Assembly (NCBI RefSeq): GCF_009712035.1
Contig: NZ_VILB01000013.1
Coordinates: forward strand, 693,722 to 757,721
From: Anabaena sp. UHCC 0187
Lineage (GTDB): Bacteria; Cyanobacteriota; Cyanobacteriia; Cyanobacteriales; Nostocaceae
Length of the DNA: 64,000 bases
Direction of reading: 5' to 3'
Shown: in pieces, positions 10,002 through 18,867 of the stretch
How the letters are laid out: every line of letters starts with the position of its first letter
Position numbering within the stretch: the stretch's first letter is position 1
The notes under the pieces: generated by a model
The model's input: the letters and a program-made list of their open reading frames with translations, nothing else
Told to the model about the DNA's origin: nothing
Databases searched by the model: none
Position numbers and translations under genes: made by a program

Positions 10002-11243
10002 CTAAGTCGTATACTCAGCGTTAATTTTCACATAATCATAACTCAAGTCACAACCCCAAGCCTGACCGCTACCGTGACCATTACCCACACCAACAGAAAT
10101 TAACACTGTGTCTGATTGCAGATATTCACCATGCGCGGCGGCTTTTAAATATCCACTAGCTGCGGCCTTATCAAAAGCTAAAGGTTGACCATTTTCAAAC
10201 AGTAAAATATCCCCTAATTTAACAGAGAGGTTTTCCTGTTCAAATGGAACTCCAGCCCGCCCAGCAGCCGCAGCAATCCGTCCCCAATTGGGGTCATGAC
10301 CGAAAATGGCGGCTTTGACTAAAGATGAACCAGCAATGGTTTTAGCGATTTGACGGGCTGATAATTCATCATGAGCGCCACTGACTTGGACTTCTATTAA
10401 ACAAGTTGCACCTTCGCCATCACGAGCGATCGCTTTTGCCAAATGCTGACATACGTATGTTAGCATAGCTTCTAGCTTCTGGGCTTCTGCCCCCATTTCG
10501 GTAATGGCTGGAGTGCGAGATTGACCGTTTGCTAAAGCGATTAAACAATCATTTGTACTTGTATCACCATCAACAGTGATAGAATTAAAACTTCTATCCG
10601 CTGCTCTAGTTAACATTTGTTGCCAAAGCGTAGAAGATACCGCCGCATCACAGGTAACAAAGGCTAACATTGTCGCCATGTTGGGGTGAATCATCCCTGA
10701 ACCTTTCGCAATCCCACCAATTCGCACTGGGCGATCATGTATAGTTGTTTCTAAGGCGATGGATTTTGTGACTAAATCTGTAGTCACAATTGCTCCTGCT
10801 GCTGTGTCTGAGCCTGTTTCTGACAGGGCTGCAACCACCTTGGGAATACCACTCCGCAAAATATCCATTTTAATCCGTTGACCAATTACGCCGGTGGAAG
10901 CTAATAAAATGGATTCGGGATTAATACCTAATTCTTGACCTAATAAGTCTGCACTTTCTTGAGCATCTTTAACACCTTGTTCACCTGTAGCAGCGTTAGC
11001 TTGTCCCGCATTACAAAGGATGGCTCTAGCACTATGTTTCCCTTGTAACACTTGCCGACAATAATCTACACAGGCTGCTTTGACATGGCTAGTGGTAAAT
11101 ACACCAGCAGCGATCGCCTCCACATCTGATACTATTAAGGCTAAATCCGGTAATCCTGAAGCTTTCAAACCCGCTGTAATTCCCGCTGCTTTATACCCTC
11201 TGGCTGCTGTCACACCACCAGTTATTATTTGCCAGTCTGCCAT
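10002..11243 (-). CDS. argJ: Bifunctional glutamate N-acetyltransferase / ornithine acetyltransferase
   Basis: A 413-residue ArgJ. It recycles the acetyl group from N-acetylornithine to glutamate and can also use acetyl-CoA, feeding arginine (and so cyanophycin) synthesis. The autocleavage site that makes the alpha and beta chains and exposes the Thr nucleophile is HPNMATMLAF. GHDPNWGRIAAAAGRAG is the conserved late motif. ATG 11243 (MADWQIITGG) was preferred over the GTG at 11255. The leader contains an intrinsic terminator-like hairpin on the same strand ~150 bases upstream. Confidence 0.95.
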   Translation of the reverse strand: MADWQIITGGVTAARGYKAAGITAGLKASGLPDLALIVSDVEAIAAGVFTTSHVKAACVDYCRQVLQGKHSARAILCNAGQANAATGEQGVKDAQESADLLGQELGINPESILLASTGVIGQRIKMDILRSGIPKVVAALSETGSDTAAGAIVTTDLVTKSIALETTIHDRPVRIGGIAKGSGMIHPNMATMLAFVTCDAAVSSTLWQQMLTRAADRSFNSITVDGDTSTNDCLIALANGQSRTPAITEMGAEAQKLEAMLTYVCQHLAKAIARDGEGATCLIEVQVSGAHDELSARQIAKTIAGSSLVKAAIFGHDPNWGRIAAAAGRAGVPFEQENLSVKLGDILLFENGQPLAFDKAAASGYLKAAAHGEYLQSDTVLISVGVGNGHGSGQAWGCDLSYDYVKINAEYTT

Positions 11244-11392
11244 AATTTTGCTCACAATTAATATATATGTGTCTACTTTCCCCGACTTATCCCCTTTTGG
11301 TTTTCTGTCAGGGTTCAGTATTGATGTCTATTGTGAGTTTATCTGTTGATGACAATCTTTTTTTTGCTGACGAAAATTAAACTTAAAATAAA

Positions 11393-11416
11393 AGAGAGCC
11401 ACTTGGATAGCTCTCT
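11393..11416 (-). terminator. Intrinsic terminator-like hairpin upstream of argJ (possible attenuator)
   Basis: Read on the minus strand, AGAGAGC pairs with GCTCTCT across a 10-base loop and is followed by TTTATTTT. No gene ends nearby on that strand: gatB ends 420 bp upstream and argJ starts 150 bp downstream. It may attenuate argJ transcription or end a short RNA. A second hairpin (AAGGGGT/ACCCCTT, 11465-11482) lies 50 bp upstream. Otherwise the 11244-11512 stretch shows no gene. Confidence 0.5.
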
Positions 11417-11512
11417 AAAATCATCAGGGTGCATCTACTTAGCACACTATATCATTCTAGCACCAAGGGGTCACACCCCTTATTTAAATTTTGTGTAAAT
11501 AAATTAATAAGT

Positions 11513-11652
11513 TTTGACTTGTTATACTAAACACGGTTGGGAAATGGACTTTTACGAAATCATGAAAAACCTAGATTTGTAGGGGTTTAGCAGTGCTAAA
11601 CCCCTACCCACAGAATCAAATAATTAAGCCGTGTTGAGTATAGCAAGTCAAA
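11513..11652. mobile_element. MITE-like element with 24-bp terminal inverted repeats
   Basis: A 140-bp non-coding unit. Its ends are inverted repeats of 24 bp with two mismatches (TTTGACTTG[T/C]TATACT[A/C]AACACGG), at 11513-11536 and 11629-11652. Inside lies a perfect 14-bp inverted repeat (GTAGGGGTTTAGCA / TGCTAAACCCCTAC, 11579-11607, one central base). No open frame and no obvious target duplication. The structure fits a non-autonomous transposable element; no matching transposase is in the window. Confidence 0.55.
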
Positions 11653-11752
11653 TATAGGATTAGCCTGAAAAATATTTTAACGAACCACAGAGGCACAGAG
11701 AACACGGAGGGAAGAAGGAAGAGAAGATTTTTTACTCACCCATGGAAGGAAG

Positions 11753-11776
11753 GAGAGCTAATTGAAACTAGCTCTC
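11753..11776 (-). terminator. Terminator of gatB
   Basis: A perfect 8-bp stem (GAGAGCTA/TAGCTCTC) with an 8-base loop, ~60 bases after the gatB stop. The downstream tract on the minus strand is pyrimidine-rich (CTTCCTTCC) rather than a pure T-run, so termination strength is uncertain. Confidence 0.5.
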
Positions 11777-11837
11777 TTGATAATCAAGTTGCGTCTTATT
11801 ATCACATTATAGCGTTATGAGGGTGAGGGGTATTACC

Positions 11838-13319
11838 CTACGCTGGTGCATTGAGTTTCTCTTCTAGCAATTGATTGGTGAGTTTGGGTTCTGCGCGTTT
11901 ATCGGTTTTTTTCAGGACTTGTCCCACGAAAAAGCCTTTGAGGTTGGTGTTACCTTTGCGGTATTTTTCGACTTGTTGGGCGTTAGCAGCCATGATTTCA
12001 TCAATGATCGGTTCAAGAATGGTACGATCTGAAATCAGTTCTTGACCTGCAAAGGCTTCTTCAGGTGCAACTCCATTTAATAAATCTGTGAGTTTTTCCT
12101 TAGCTTGAGCGTTACTTATTTTACCATTTTCAATGCGAGTAATCACCTCTGCCAGGTTAACCGCAGTCAGTTTAATTTCGGAGATGGTGAGTTTTTGTTT
12201 ATTTAAGTAAGCTGCGATATCTTGAGTAATCCAATTAGCCGCAGATTTGGGATTTGCACCTTTAGCAATCGCACTTTCAAAATAGTCTGCAACTGGTTTA
12301 TCCTCAGTTAAGACCCGCGCATCATAAGCCGAAAGTCCCAACTCATTTTCATAATGATGGCGTTTTATCGCAGGTAGTTGGGGTAATTCACTTAACCATG
12401 AATCTAATTCTGTTTGGGTGACTTCAATCGGTGCTAAATCTGGTTCTGGGAAGTAACGATAATCACTAGAACCTTCTTTAATCCGCATACTGCTGGTGCG
12501 TTGTGAACCTTCTTCCCACAGCCGGGTTTCTTGAACAATCTTTTCTCCTGATTCAATGGCTGCAATTTGGCGTTCAATTTCATAATCAATCGCTTTTTGA
12601 ATTGCACTAAAGGAGTTCATATTCTTGATTTCTACCTTAGTGCCAAATTGCTCTCGTCCCACCGGACGCACAGAAATATTCACATCACAACGCAGAGAAC
12701 CTTCTTGCATATTCCCATCACTGACACCAAGATAGCGGACAATCCGCCGCAGTTCTTGGGCATATTCAGCGGCTTCTTGTCCTGTGCGTAAATCAGGTTC
12801 AGAAACAATTTCTACCAAGGGAATACCAGCCCGGTTATAATCTACAAGGGAATAGGTAGAACCGGAAAGCCTTTCACTCCCCGCATGGACGAGTTTTCCC
12901 GCATCCTCTTCCATGTGCAAGCGGGTAATACCAATGCGTTTGCGGCTGGGATTTCCCGCATCATCTACCAATTCAATTTCTATCCAACCATGTTCCGCTA
13001 TGGGTAAATCATATTGAGAAATTTGGTAATTTTTGGGTAAATCAGGATAAAAATATTGTTTGCGGTCAAATTTACTATACCGAGCGATTTGACAATTGAG
13101 AGCCAAACCAGTTTTAACGGCGTATTCGAGAACTTTGGCGTTAAGTACGGGGAGAACTCCTGGTAAACCCATGCAAACAGGGTCAATATTAGTATTGGGG
13201 TCAGCACCAAAAGCTGTGGAACTGTTGGAGAAAATTTTGGTGTTGGTACTGAGTTGACAATGGGTTTCTAAGCCAATTATCGCTTCGTATTCAGTTTTTA
13301 CGGGTGTAGCTGTGGTCAT
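11838..13319 (-). CDS. gatB: Asp-tRNA(Asn)/Glu-tRNA(Gln) amidotransferase subunit B
   Basis: A 493-residue GatB. With GatA and GatC it converts misacylated Glu-tRNA(Gln) (and Asp-tRNA(Asn)) to the amide form. The N terminus has the GatB/E catalytic-cradle signature (YEAIIGLETHCQLST...CMGLPGVLPVLN). The middle has KNMNSFSAIQKAIDYE, and the C-terminal YqeY-like tail domain ends with GQVLKKTDKRAEPKL. The start and length match the family. It is monocistronic here; gatA and gatC are elsewhere, as is usual in cyanobacteria. Confidence 0.96.
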   Translation of the reverse strand: MTTATPVKTEYEAIIGLETHCQLSTNTKIFSNSSTAFGADPNTNIDPVCMGLPGVLPVLNAKVLEYAVKTGLALNCQIARYSKFDRKQYFYPDLPKNYQISQYDLPIAEHGWIEIELVDDAGNPSRKRIGITRLHMEEDAGKLVHAGSERLSGSTYSLVDYNRAGIPLVEIVSEPDLRTGQEAAEYAQELRRIVRYLGVSDGNMQEGSLRCDVNISVRPVGREQFGTKVEIKNMNSFSAIQKAIDYEIERQIAAIESGEKIVQETRLWEEGSQRTSSMRIKEGSSDYRYFPEPDLAPIEVTQTELDSWLSELPQLPAIKRHHYENELGLSAYDARVLTEDKPVADYFESAIAKGANPKSAANWITQDIAAYLNKQKLTISEIKLTAVNLAEVITRIENGKISNAQAKEKLTDLLNGVAPEEAFAGQELISDRTILEPIIDEIMAANAQQVEKYRKGNTNLKGFFVGQVLKKTDKRAEPKLTNQLLEEKLNAPA

Positions 13320-13395
13320 ATCTAGATTTTATTGTTTTTCTGATTTGCTACTATTTTAGCTGTTTTGTTCTGATCTTAAGGGTAGGGCGATCGCG

Positions 13396-13515
13396 CTATT
13401 CTGTGAGATTATCAAGTTTATCTAGTATTCTTAAACCTGCTTCTGGGTTTCCGGTTACAGCCATTGCTTTAAATCGGGTATGAGCATCAAATTCTGCTAA
13501 AGCTATAGTAGACAT
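13396..13515 (-). CDS. Possible 39-residue ORF or gene remnant
   Basis: A short frame upstream of gatB on the same strand: ATG, 39 codons, TAG. The protein begins MSTIALAEFDAHTRFKAMA and ends with ILDKLDNLTE, and looks like real helical protein sequence rather than noise. There is no Shine-Dalgarno, and a HIP1 octamer overlaps its end. It may be a very small gene or the remnant of a longer one. I do not recognise it. Confidence 0.3.
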   Translation of the reverse strand: MSTIALAEFDAHTRFKAMAVTGNPEAGLRILDKLDNLTE

Positions 13516-14011
13516 AAATTATAATTAAAACTTATAAAAATATAATAATACTTTTAATATTCATAACTCATCACAATTCAAGTTTAGATTTTCTTAATAA
13601 TTAATTGAGAATAATTTTTATTTAGTAACGAGCTTGCAATACTTTCGGCGATTTGCTATAATCATGGAGATTTTCATAATTGGGTTTATATTGTCAATTT
13701 TATATCTGTCTGACAAAATGATATTCAAAACCCTTTATTTATAGTTGTTTCAGAAATCAATACCAAAAAACAATACAAAACTTCATAAATTAGCAGGAAT
13801 TTTTGAGAGAGGTTTAGACAAAAATTATCCAATAAATTATGTAATTTACGTGGGAGAACAAATGTCCTATTGACAAATAACTTAATTTATGGTATCTGAG
13901 GGTAGTTTTTGGTAGTAGGTAGGGAAAGTGGTGACTAACTAGAGGTTCAGGTAAAACATATACCCCGTAAGGAAATAAATTTCCTTGATAAATAACAAGA
14001 AATAAATAATC
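13516..14011. other. AT-rich intergenic stretch, nothing recognised
   Basis: About 500 bases between the small frame and the palindrome downstream of the DUF3386 gene. I found no open frame of useful length, tRNA-like cloverleaf or tandem repeat. Confidence 0.5.
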
Positions 14012-14044
14012 ATATCCCCGACTTCTTAAAGAAGTCGGGGATAT
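14012..14044. terminator. GACTTCTT-AAGAAGTC palindrome, copy 2 (terminator of DUF3386 gene)
   Basis: A 33-base essentially perfect palindrome (ATATCCCCGACTTCTT and its complement) starting 34 bases after the DUF3386 stop codon. Same repeat family as 6175-6205 and 15494-15524. Confidence 0.65.
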
Positions 14045-14077
14045 GAAGAATTTGGGTTTTATGGACTATTGAAAAAT

Positions 14078-14722
14078 CTAACCTAACAATTCAATGTTAG
14101 AAAAGATAAAATCTTGAATGGAAATATTTCCGGCTATTTCCGTGCGAATTTCTCGACGGTTGAGAATGTAGTAATTTCCTACTTTTTCATATTCATCAGT
14201 AAAATCGCTTTTACCGCCCTTTTGTGCGCCGGTTTCCGGGTCATGATAGACAGAATCATAAGTGTGAGAAAGATATCCTTCCCCTGTATCGTGACTGCTA
14301 AAGGTGTCAATAGTCACAAAAGTACCGTGAATTAAACGGTGAACGTGGCAAACTTCATTGTTACGCACTTTGTATTTATCTCCTTCTCCCTTACCACCAA
14401 CAAAAATCTCTACTGCGCCGCTTGCGTCAGATGCTCCAGGTCTAAAAGTATTTGCGCCGTGAGTCTGTTCAAAAGCCCGACGGACACGGTGAACGGCGAT
14501 TTCCCAAGCTTGTCCGTGAATGGCTTTTTTAGCGGCTTCGTCTTCTACGTTCAACACTTCCGCTTTCATATTCGCATCAATCCGCACTTGACCTTTAATC
14601 ACTTGGTCATCATACTTATAAGTAATATCTGCGGTATAACCGGGGAAATTTTCATCCCAGGTATAACGGTTTTGATATGCAGCCTGAAAAAGTTCTTGGG
14701 CTGAGATTTGAGTAACTGTCAT
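14078..14722 (-). CDS. DUF3386 family protein (paralogue 1)
   Basis: A 214-residue soluble protein of the cyanobacterial DUF3386 family, function unknown. Family landmarks are the N-terminal RYTWDENFPGYTAD and the C-terminal EKVGNYYILNRREI, each shared with the second copy at 50616-51266. There is no signal peptide or membrane helix. It is transcribed divergently from a LuxR-type regulator ~100 bp away, which makes that regulator a candidate controller. A palindromic terminator follows. Confidence 0.82.
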   Translation of the reverse strand: MTVTQISAQELFQAAYQNRYTWDENFPGYTADITYKYDDQVIKGQVRIDANMKAEVLNVEDEAAKKAIHGQAWEIAVHRVRRAFEQTHGANTFRPGASDASGAVEIFVGGKGEGDKYKVRNNEVCHVHRLIHGTFVTIDTFSSHDTGEGYLSHTYDSVYHDPETGAQKGGKSDFTDEYEKVGNYYILNRREIRTEIAGNISIQDFIFSNIELLG

Positions 14723-14825
14723 AGTGCTTCTCCTCTGGTTACAAGTTAAAATAGCTTTTTATCGTTGCTGGTATTAGCATAGAAGTAATTATCGAGGTTC
14801 GCATAGACCCCAAATGGGTACACTT

Positions 14826-15494
14826 ATGGCTAAAACTCTCCACGCCATTTTTCAAGCGATCGCTAATGTCCAAAATGAGCCAGAATTAAAACTAGCTCTC
14901 ATGGATACCATTGGCGACCATTTTGCAGTGCAACATTGGGGTATTGATCTCCTAGATGACCAATTAAATACTCAAATTGAAATTCCTGAAATTCCCGCTG
15001 TCTGCTTAGAAGCTAACCCCCTTGGGCGCTATGTTGTGGAACGTCACGCTCCCACCCATGAGCAGTTAATTTTATCACCAGAAGACTGGAAAAACTATTG
15101 CACTCGTCATGAACACGTGATGACTGGCCCCATAGTTTGTAATGGTCAATTAGTGGGGACTTTAAATTTTGCTCGTGACCCCGGAAGTCTACCTTTTGAT
15201 AGTAATGATTTGGCTGATTTAAGTGCTGTCTGTTTGCATTTATCGGCGAAAATGGCCACACTCCAAGCAACACCAAAAACCTTTTCCTCTACTGATAGTT
15301 GTCCCCTCACAGCGCGGGAATTGGAAATTGCCAAGTTAGTTGCTCAAGGTTTAACTAATGGGGAAATTGCGGTTAAATTGTGGATTACTCAAAATTCTGT
15401 GAAGCAAGCTTTGAAAAGAATGTTTCGGAAGTTGGATGTTTCTACTCGTGCGGAAATGGTGGCAAAATTACAAGCTAGGTTGGTTTCAAAATAG
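14826..15494 (+). CDS. LuxR-type transcriptional regulator with N-terminal GAF-like domain
   Basis: A 222-residue protein. Residues ~5-140 look like a GAF-type sensor domain (MDTIGDHFAVQHWGIDLL...IVCNGQLVGTLNFAR). Residues ~155-215 are a LuxR/FixJ HTH (LTARELEIAKLVAQGLTNGEIAVKL...VKQALKRMFRKLDV). There is no receiver domain, so it is not a classical response regulator. An in-frame ATG at 14814 is an alternative start; neither has a good Shine-Dalgarno, and I chose the one that matches how I recall homologues starting. It is divergent from the DUF3386 gene. Confidence 0.82.
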   Translation: MAKTLHAIFQAIANVQNEPELKLALMDTIGDHFAVQHWGIDLLDDQLNTQIEIPEIPAVCLEANPLGRYVVERHAPTHEQLILSPEDWKNYCTRHEHVMTGPIVCNGQLVGTLNFARDPGSLPFDSNDLADLSAVCLHLSAKMATLQATPKTFSSTDSCPLTARELEIAKLVAQGLTNGEIAVKLWITQNSVKQALKRMFRKLDVSTRAEMVAKLQARLVSK

Positions 15495-15524
15495 ATCCGC
15501 GACTTCTTAAAGAGGTCGTGGATC
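15494..15524. repeat. GACTTCTT-AAGAGGTC palindromic repeat, copy 3
   Basis: A 31-base palindrome with two G-U-type changes (GATCCGCGACTTCTT ... AGAGGTCGTGGATC). It begins on the last base of the regulator's stop codon and ends 16 bases before the helicase ATG, so it can terminate the first transcript and also sits in the helicase leader. Confidence 0.65.
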
Positions 15525-15540
15525 TGAGTCAGGATTCGTT

Positions 15541-17721
15541 ATGAACAATAAAAACACATTTTCTCTCCTTGCACCTTTTATTCAAGAATATATTTATGTT
15601 CACAATTGGACGGAATTACGACCTGTCCAAGTTGCCGCTTGTGAAGTTATTTTTAACACGAATTCCCATTTACTTGTTACTGCTGCTACTGCTGCGGGAA
15701 AAACTGAAGCAGCTTTTTTACCTGTTTTAAGTTTATTGCACGAAAATCCGGCAAATACTATTGGCGTTTTATATATTAGTCCGATTAAGGCTTTAATTAA
15801 TGACCAATTTACCCGACTGAATGATTTGTTAAAAACGGCGGATATTCCTGTATATTCTTGGCATGGGGATATTAATCAAAGTCGCAAAAATAAACTTTTG
15901 AAAAATCCTCAAGGGATTCTGCAAATTACACCAGAATCTCTGGAAAGTTTATTAATTAATAAACATCAAGAGTTAATTCGCTTATTTGGAGATTTGCGAT
16001 TTATCATCATTGATGAAATTCACGCTTTTATGGGTTTAGAACGGGGTGATCAAATTATTTGTCAATTACAAAGATTAGAAAAAATTATCCCAATTCAACC
16101 CCGACGCATTGGTTTATCTGCAACTCTTGGTGATTATTCAATGGCTGAATCTTGGTTAAGTGCGGGAACAGATAAACCTGTAATTACTCCTAAGCTAGAA
16201 TCAGAAAAACGCCAAATTAAATTAGCTATAGAACATTTTTATCTTGACAATGAATCCGAAGAATCAGAATATGATCAATATATTTTTAATATTACTAAAT
16301 CTCGAAAATGTTTGATATTTGCTAATAACCGCACACAAACAGAATCTATTATTTCTTCTTTGCGTCAAATAGCTAAAACGACAGGATTTCCAGATATATA
16401 TCATGTTCATCATGGTAGTATATCTGCTAGTTTGCGACAAGCTGCGGAAAATGCCATGCGTGAACCCCAGACTCCCGCTGTCACTGCTGCAACTTTAACT
16501 CTAGAATTAGGAATAGATATTGGTGAGTTACAACGAGTTATTCAATTAGAATCCCCTTTATCTGTTGCCAGTTTTTTACAAAGATTAGGACGCAGTGGGA
16601 GACGAGGTGAATCTGCGGATATGCGGTTTATTTGTGGAGAAGAAAAACCATTATTAGATGCTTCTTTACCGGAACAAATTCCTTGGCAACTTTTACAATC
16701 TATTGCCATTATTCAACTTTATTTAGAAGAACGTTGGCTTGAACCAATAACACCTATTAAATATCCTTTAAGTTTATTATATCATCAAACTATGAGTATT
16801 TTAGCAGCAACGGGAGAAATTTCACCTGCTGCACTTGCGAAAGAAGTTTTGAACCTTGCACCATTTACTAATTTTTATAAAGATGATTATTTGTTATTGC
16901 TACGTTATTTAATTGATATTAATCATCTTCATAAAACAGAACAAGGTAAATTAATTATCGGTTTAGCTGGGGAAAAGGTGGTAAATAAATTCCAGTTTTA
17001 TGCTGTTTTTGCTGATAGTCAAGAGTATACAGTTAAAGAAGCAGGAACAGAAATTGGAAGTATTGTTATTCCTCCTGCGGTGGGTAATCAATTTGCTTTA
17101 GCAGGGAAAAGTTGGGAAGTGGTAGAAGTTGACTTTAAAAAAAGAAATATTTTTGTCAAGCAAGTTGAAGGTAAAGCTACTATTTATTGGCGTGGTGGAA
17201 CTGGGATTATTCATGGTAGAATTATCCAAAGAATGCGACAGGTTTTATTAGAAGAGACAAATTATCCCTATTTACAAAAAAATGCTCAACAACGACTATC
17301 TCAAGTTCGGGAGTTAGTCAGAAAATCAGAATTAGCTAAAAATAATATTCTGTTATTGGAAAATGGTAAATGTTGTATTTTTCCTTGGTTGGGAACTGTC
17401 GCTTATCGAACCTTAGAAAGATTACTAAATTCCTGTTGTCGAGAATCTTTAGAAATTAGAAGTATTGGTGGAGTAAATCCCTATTATTTGACTTTAAAAT
17501 TAGGAAAGAATAAATTTAAATCTGTTTATCCAGAAATTGCTTCTTTATGTGAACAAAGAATTTCCCCAGAATCTTTAGTTAGTGAAGCAGAAGCACCAGA
17601 AATTAATAAATATGATCAATTTATCCCTCACGCACTTTTAAGAAAAGCCTTTGCTTATGATTATTTAGATATTCAAGAATTGAGACAACAAGTTAAACTT
17701 TGGAATAATCATAAATTGTAA
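15541..17721 (+). CDS. Lhr-like DEAD/DEAH-box helicase
   Basis: A 726-residue superfamily 2 helicase. Visible motifs: Q-like ELRPVQVAA; Walker A ATAAAGKTEAA; Ib ITPESLESLL; DEIH box (IIIDEIHAFMG); motif III LSATLG; and in RecA2 ATLTLELGIDIG and SFLQRLGRSGRRG. The wording of motifs Ib and IV-VI is that of the Lhr-core family, which remodels DNA or RNA-DNA hybrids. The ~300-residue tail includes a winged-helix/Lhr-specific region but lacks the long C-terminal extension of E. coli Lhr. Neighbours give no hint of a defence role. Only 46 bases separate it from the regulator gene. Confidence 0.85.
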   Translation: MNNKNTFSLLAPFIQEYIYVHNWTELRPVQVAACEVIFNTNSHLLVTAATAAGKTEAAFLPVLSLLHENPANTIGVLYISPIKALINDQFTRLNDLLKTADIPVYSWHGDINQSRKNKLLKNPQGILQITPESLESLLINKHQELIRLFGDLRFIIIDEIHAFMGLERGDQIICQLQRLEKIIPIQPRRIGLSATLGDYSMAESWLSAGTDKPVITPKLESEKRQIKLAIEHFYLDNESEESEYDQYIFNITKSRKCLIFANNRTQTESIISSLRQIAKTTGFPDIYHVHHGSISASLRQAAENAMREPQTPAVTAATLTLELGIDIGELQRVIQLESPLSVASFLQRLGRSGRRGESADMRFICGEEKPLLDASLPEQIPWQLLQSIAIIQLYLEERWLEPITPIKYPLSLLYHQTMSILAATGEISPAALAKEVLNLAPFTNFYKDDYLLLLRYLIDINHLHKTEQGKLIIGLAGEKVVNKFQFYAVFADSQEYTVKEAGTEIGSIVIPPAVGNQFALAGKSWEVVEVDFKKRNIFVKQVEGKATIYWRGGTGIIHGRIIQRMRQVLLEETNYPYLQKNAQQRLSQVRELVRKSELAKNNILLLENGKCCIFPWLGTVAYRTLERLLNSCCRESLEIRSIGGVNPYYLTLKLGKNKFKSVYPEIASLCEQRISPESLVSEAEAPEINKYDQFIPHALLRKAFAYDYLDIQELRQQVKLWNNHKL

Positions 17722-17799
17722 ATATATTACTGTTTTTATACAGCTAATATCAAAATTTTCTGTTAACGTATAAATAAATACGATTCTATTCTGAAAATC

Positions 17800-17886
17800 G
17801 TAGGTTGGGTTAAGCGACAGCGTAACCCAACAAAAGTCCTAAAATATTGGGAAAATGTTGGGTTTCCTTGCGTCAACCTAACCTAC
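17800..17886. repeat. GTAGGTTGGGTT nested inverted repeat (dispersed element)
   Basis: An 87-base unit with outer arms GTAGGTTGGGTT and AACCTAACCTAC and inner arms AACCCAACA and TGTTGGGTT, giving a long imperfect hairpin. A partial related copy (TGTAGATTGGGTTAAGC...) occurs at 55567-55606. It is non-coding. I recall such elements as common in Nostocales intergenic DNA. Confidence 0.65.
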
Positions 17887-17940
17887 ACAATTAAATATTT
17901 TAGAATTAAATGAACTGTATTAACTTATAAACATAATATT

Positions 17941-18771
17941 ATGCACAGGTTATTATCTGGAGATTTGAGGACAGAAAAATTGACAGTAAAAATTCCCAAA
18001 TTACCTCTATCATTAGCAGGATTAAAGCTGGTACAAATGTCAGATTTTCATTATGATGATGGTCTATTATCAGAAAAAATGTTAACAAAAGCAATTGCGG
18101 TTAGTAATGCAGCAAAACCAGATTTAGTAATTTTAACTGGTGACTATGTTAACACAAAAGCCAAACCAATTCATCAACTAGCAACACGACTGAAAAATCT
18201 CGAAAGTCGCTATGGTATTTATGCGATACTTGGGAATCATGATATTTATTATCCCAGTTCAAAATTAGAAATTATAGATGCTTTAACTCAAGTGGGAATT
18301 AATGTACTGTGGAATCAAATTGCTTACCCCTTGGGAGAAAAATTACCCATAGTGGGATTAGCAGATTTTTATTCACGAGAATTTAACCCAGAACCAATTA
18401 TGAATCAACTCGATTCTAGTAAACCTTGTATTGTCTTATCCCATAACCCAGATACAGCCGAAATTCTGAAAAAATGGCGGGTAGATTTACAATTATCTGG
18501 TCATACTCACGGGGGACAAATCGTAATTCCTGGTATGGGACCGGCAATTATGTACTATATAAAAATGATGGAAAAAATACCGAATAAAATTCGGCGTAAA
18601 TTGCCATTTTTACAGAAAAAGCATCCTATATTAAAACACTGGAAATGGTCACAGGGTTTACACCAAGTGGGAAACAATCAATTATATGTAAATCGGGGTT
18701 TAGGAACTTATTTCCCAGGACGGTTATTTTGTCCACCCGAAATTACTATCATTACCTTAGAAGCCCCTTAA
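17941..18771 (+). CDS. Metallophosphoesterase (YkuE/calcineurin type)
   Basis: A 276-residue metallophosphoesterase with a complete set of metal ligands: MSDFHYDD (D-x-H), LTGDYVN (G-D), LGNHDIYY (G-N-H-D), CIVLSHNPD and LSGHTHGGQ (G-H-T-H). The pattern HNPDTAE...SGHTHGGQ is that of the YkuE/YaeI branch, which hydrolyses UDP-2,3-diacylglucosamine-type or cell-envelope phosphoesters. The substrate is not certain. It lacks an obvious signal peptide. Confidence 0.88.
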   Translation: MHRLLSGDLRTEKLTVKIPKLPLSLAGLKLVQMSDFHYDDGLLSEKMLTKAIAVSNAAKPDLVILTGDYVNTKAKPIHQLATRLKNLESRYGIYAILGNHDIYYPSSKLEIIDALTQVGINVLWNQIAYPLGEKLPIVGLADFYSREFNPEPIMNQLDSSKPCIVLSHNPDTAEILKKWRVDLQLSGHTHGGQIVIPGMGPAIMYYIKMMEKIPNKIRRKLPFLQKKHPILKHWKWSQGLHQVGNNQLYVNRGLGTYFPGRLFCPPEITIITLEAP

Positions 18772-18777
18772 TCTATT

Positions 18778-18818
18778 TCTTCCTTTGCGCCTTTGCTCCT
18801 TTGCCCCTTTGCGCGAAA
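18778..18818. repeat. Short tandem heptamer-type repeat (CCTTTGC)n
   Basis: Degenerate repeats of CCTTTGC/CTTTGCG ending with GCGCGAAAC. Related copies occur at 43809-43843 (other orientation), 47825-47888 and 56776-56817. This matches the short tandemly repeated repetitive sequences known from heterocystous cyanobacteria. Confidence 0.65.
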
Positions 18819-18867
18819 CAAAAACAATATAGTAGAATAGGAAATTAGCATCAACTTGTGATTTTTT

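Noticed and set aside
15541..17721. The Lhr-like helicase as part of a defence system.
   Set aside because: No nuclease, methylase or other defence gene accompanies it; neighbours are a regulator and a phosphoesterase.
17800..17886. The nested inverted repeat as a riboswitch or structured RNA.
   Set aside because: A partial related copy elsewhere and the simple arm composition fit a dispersed repeat better.
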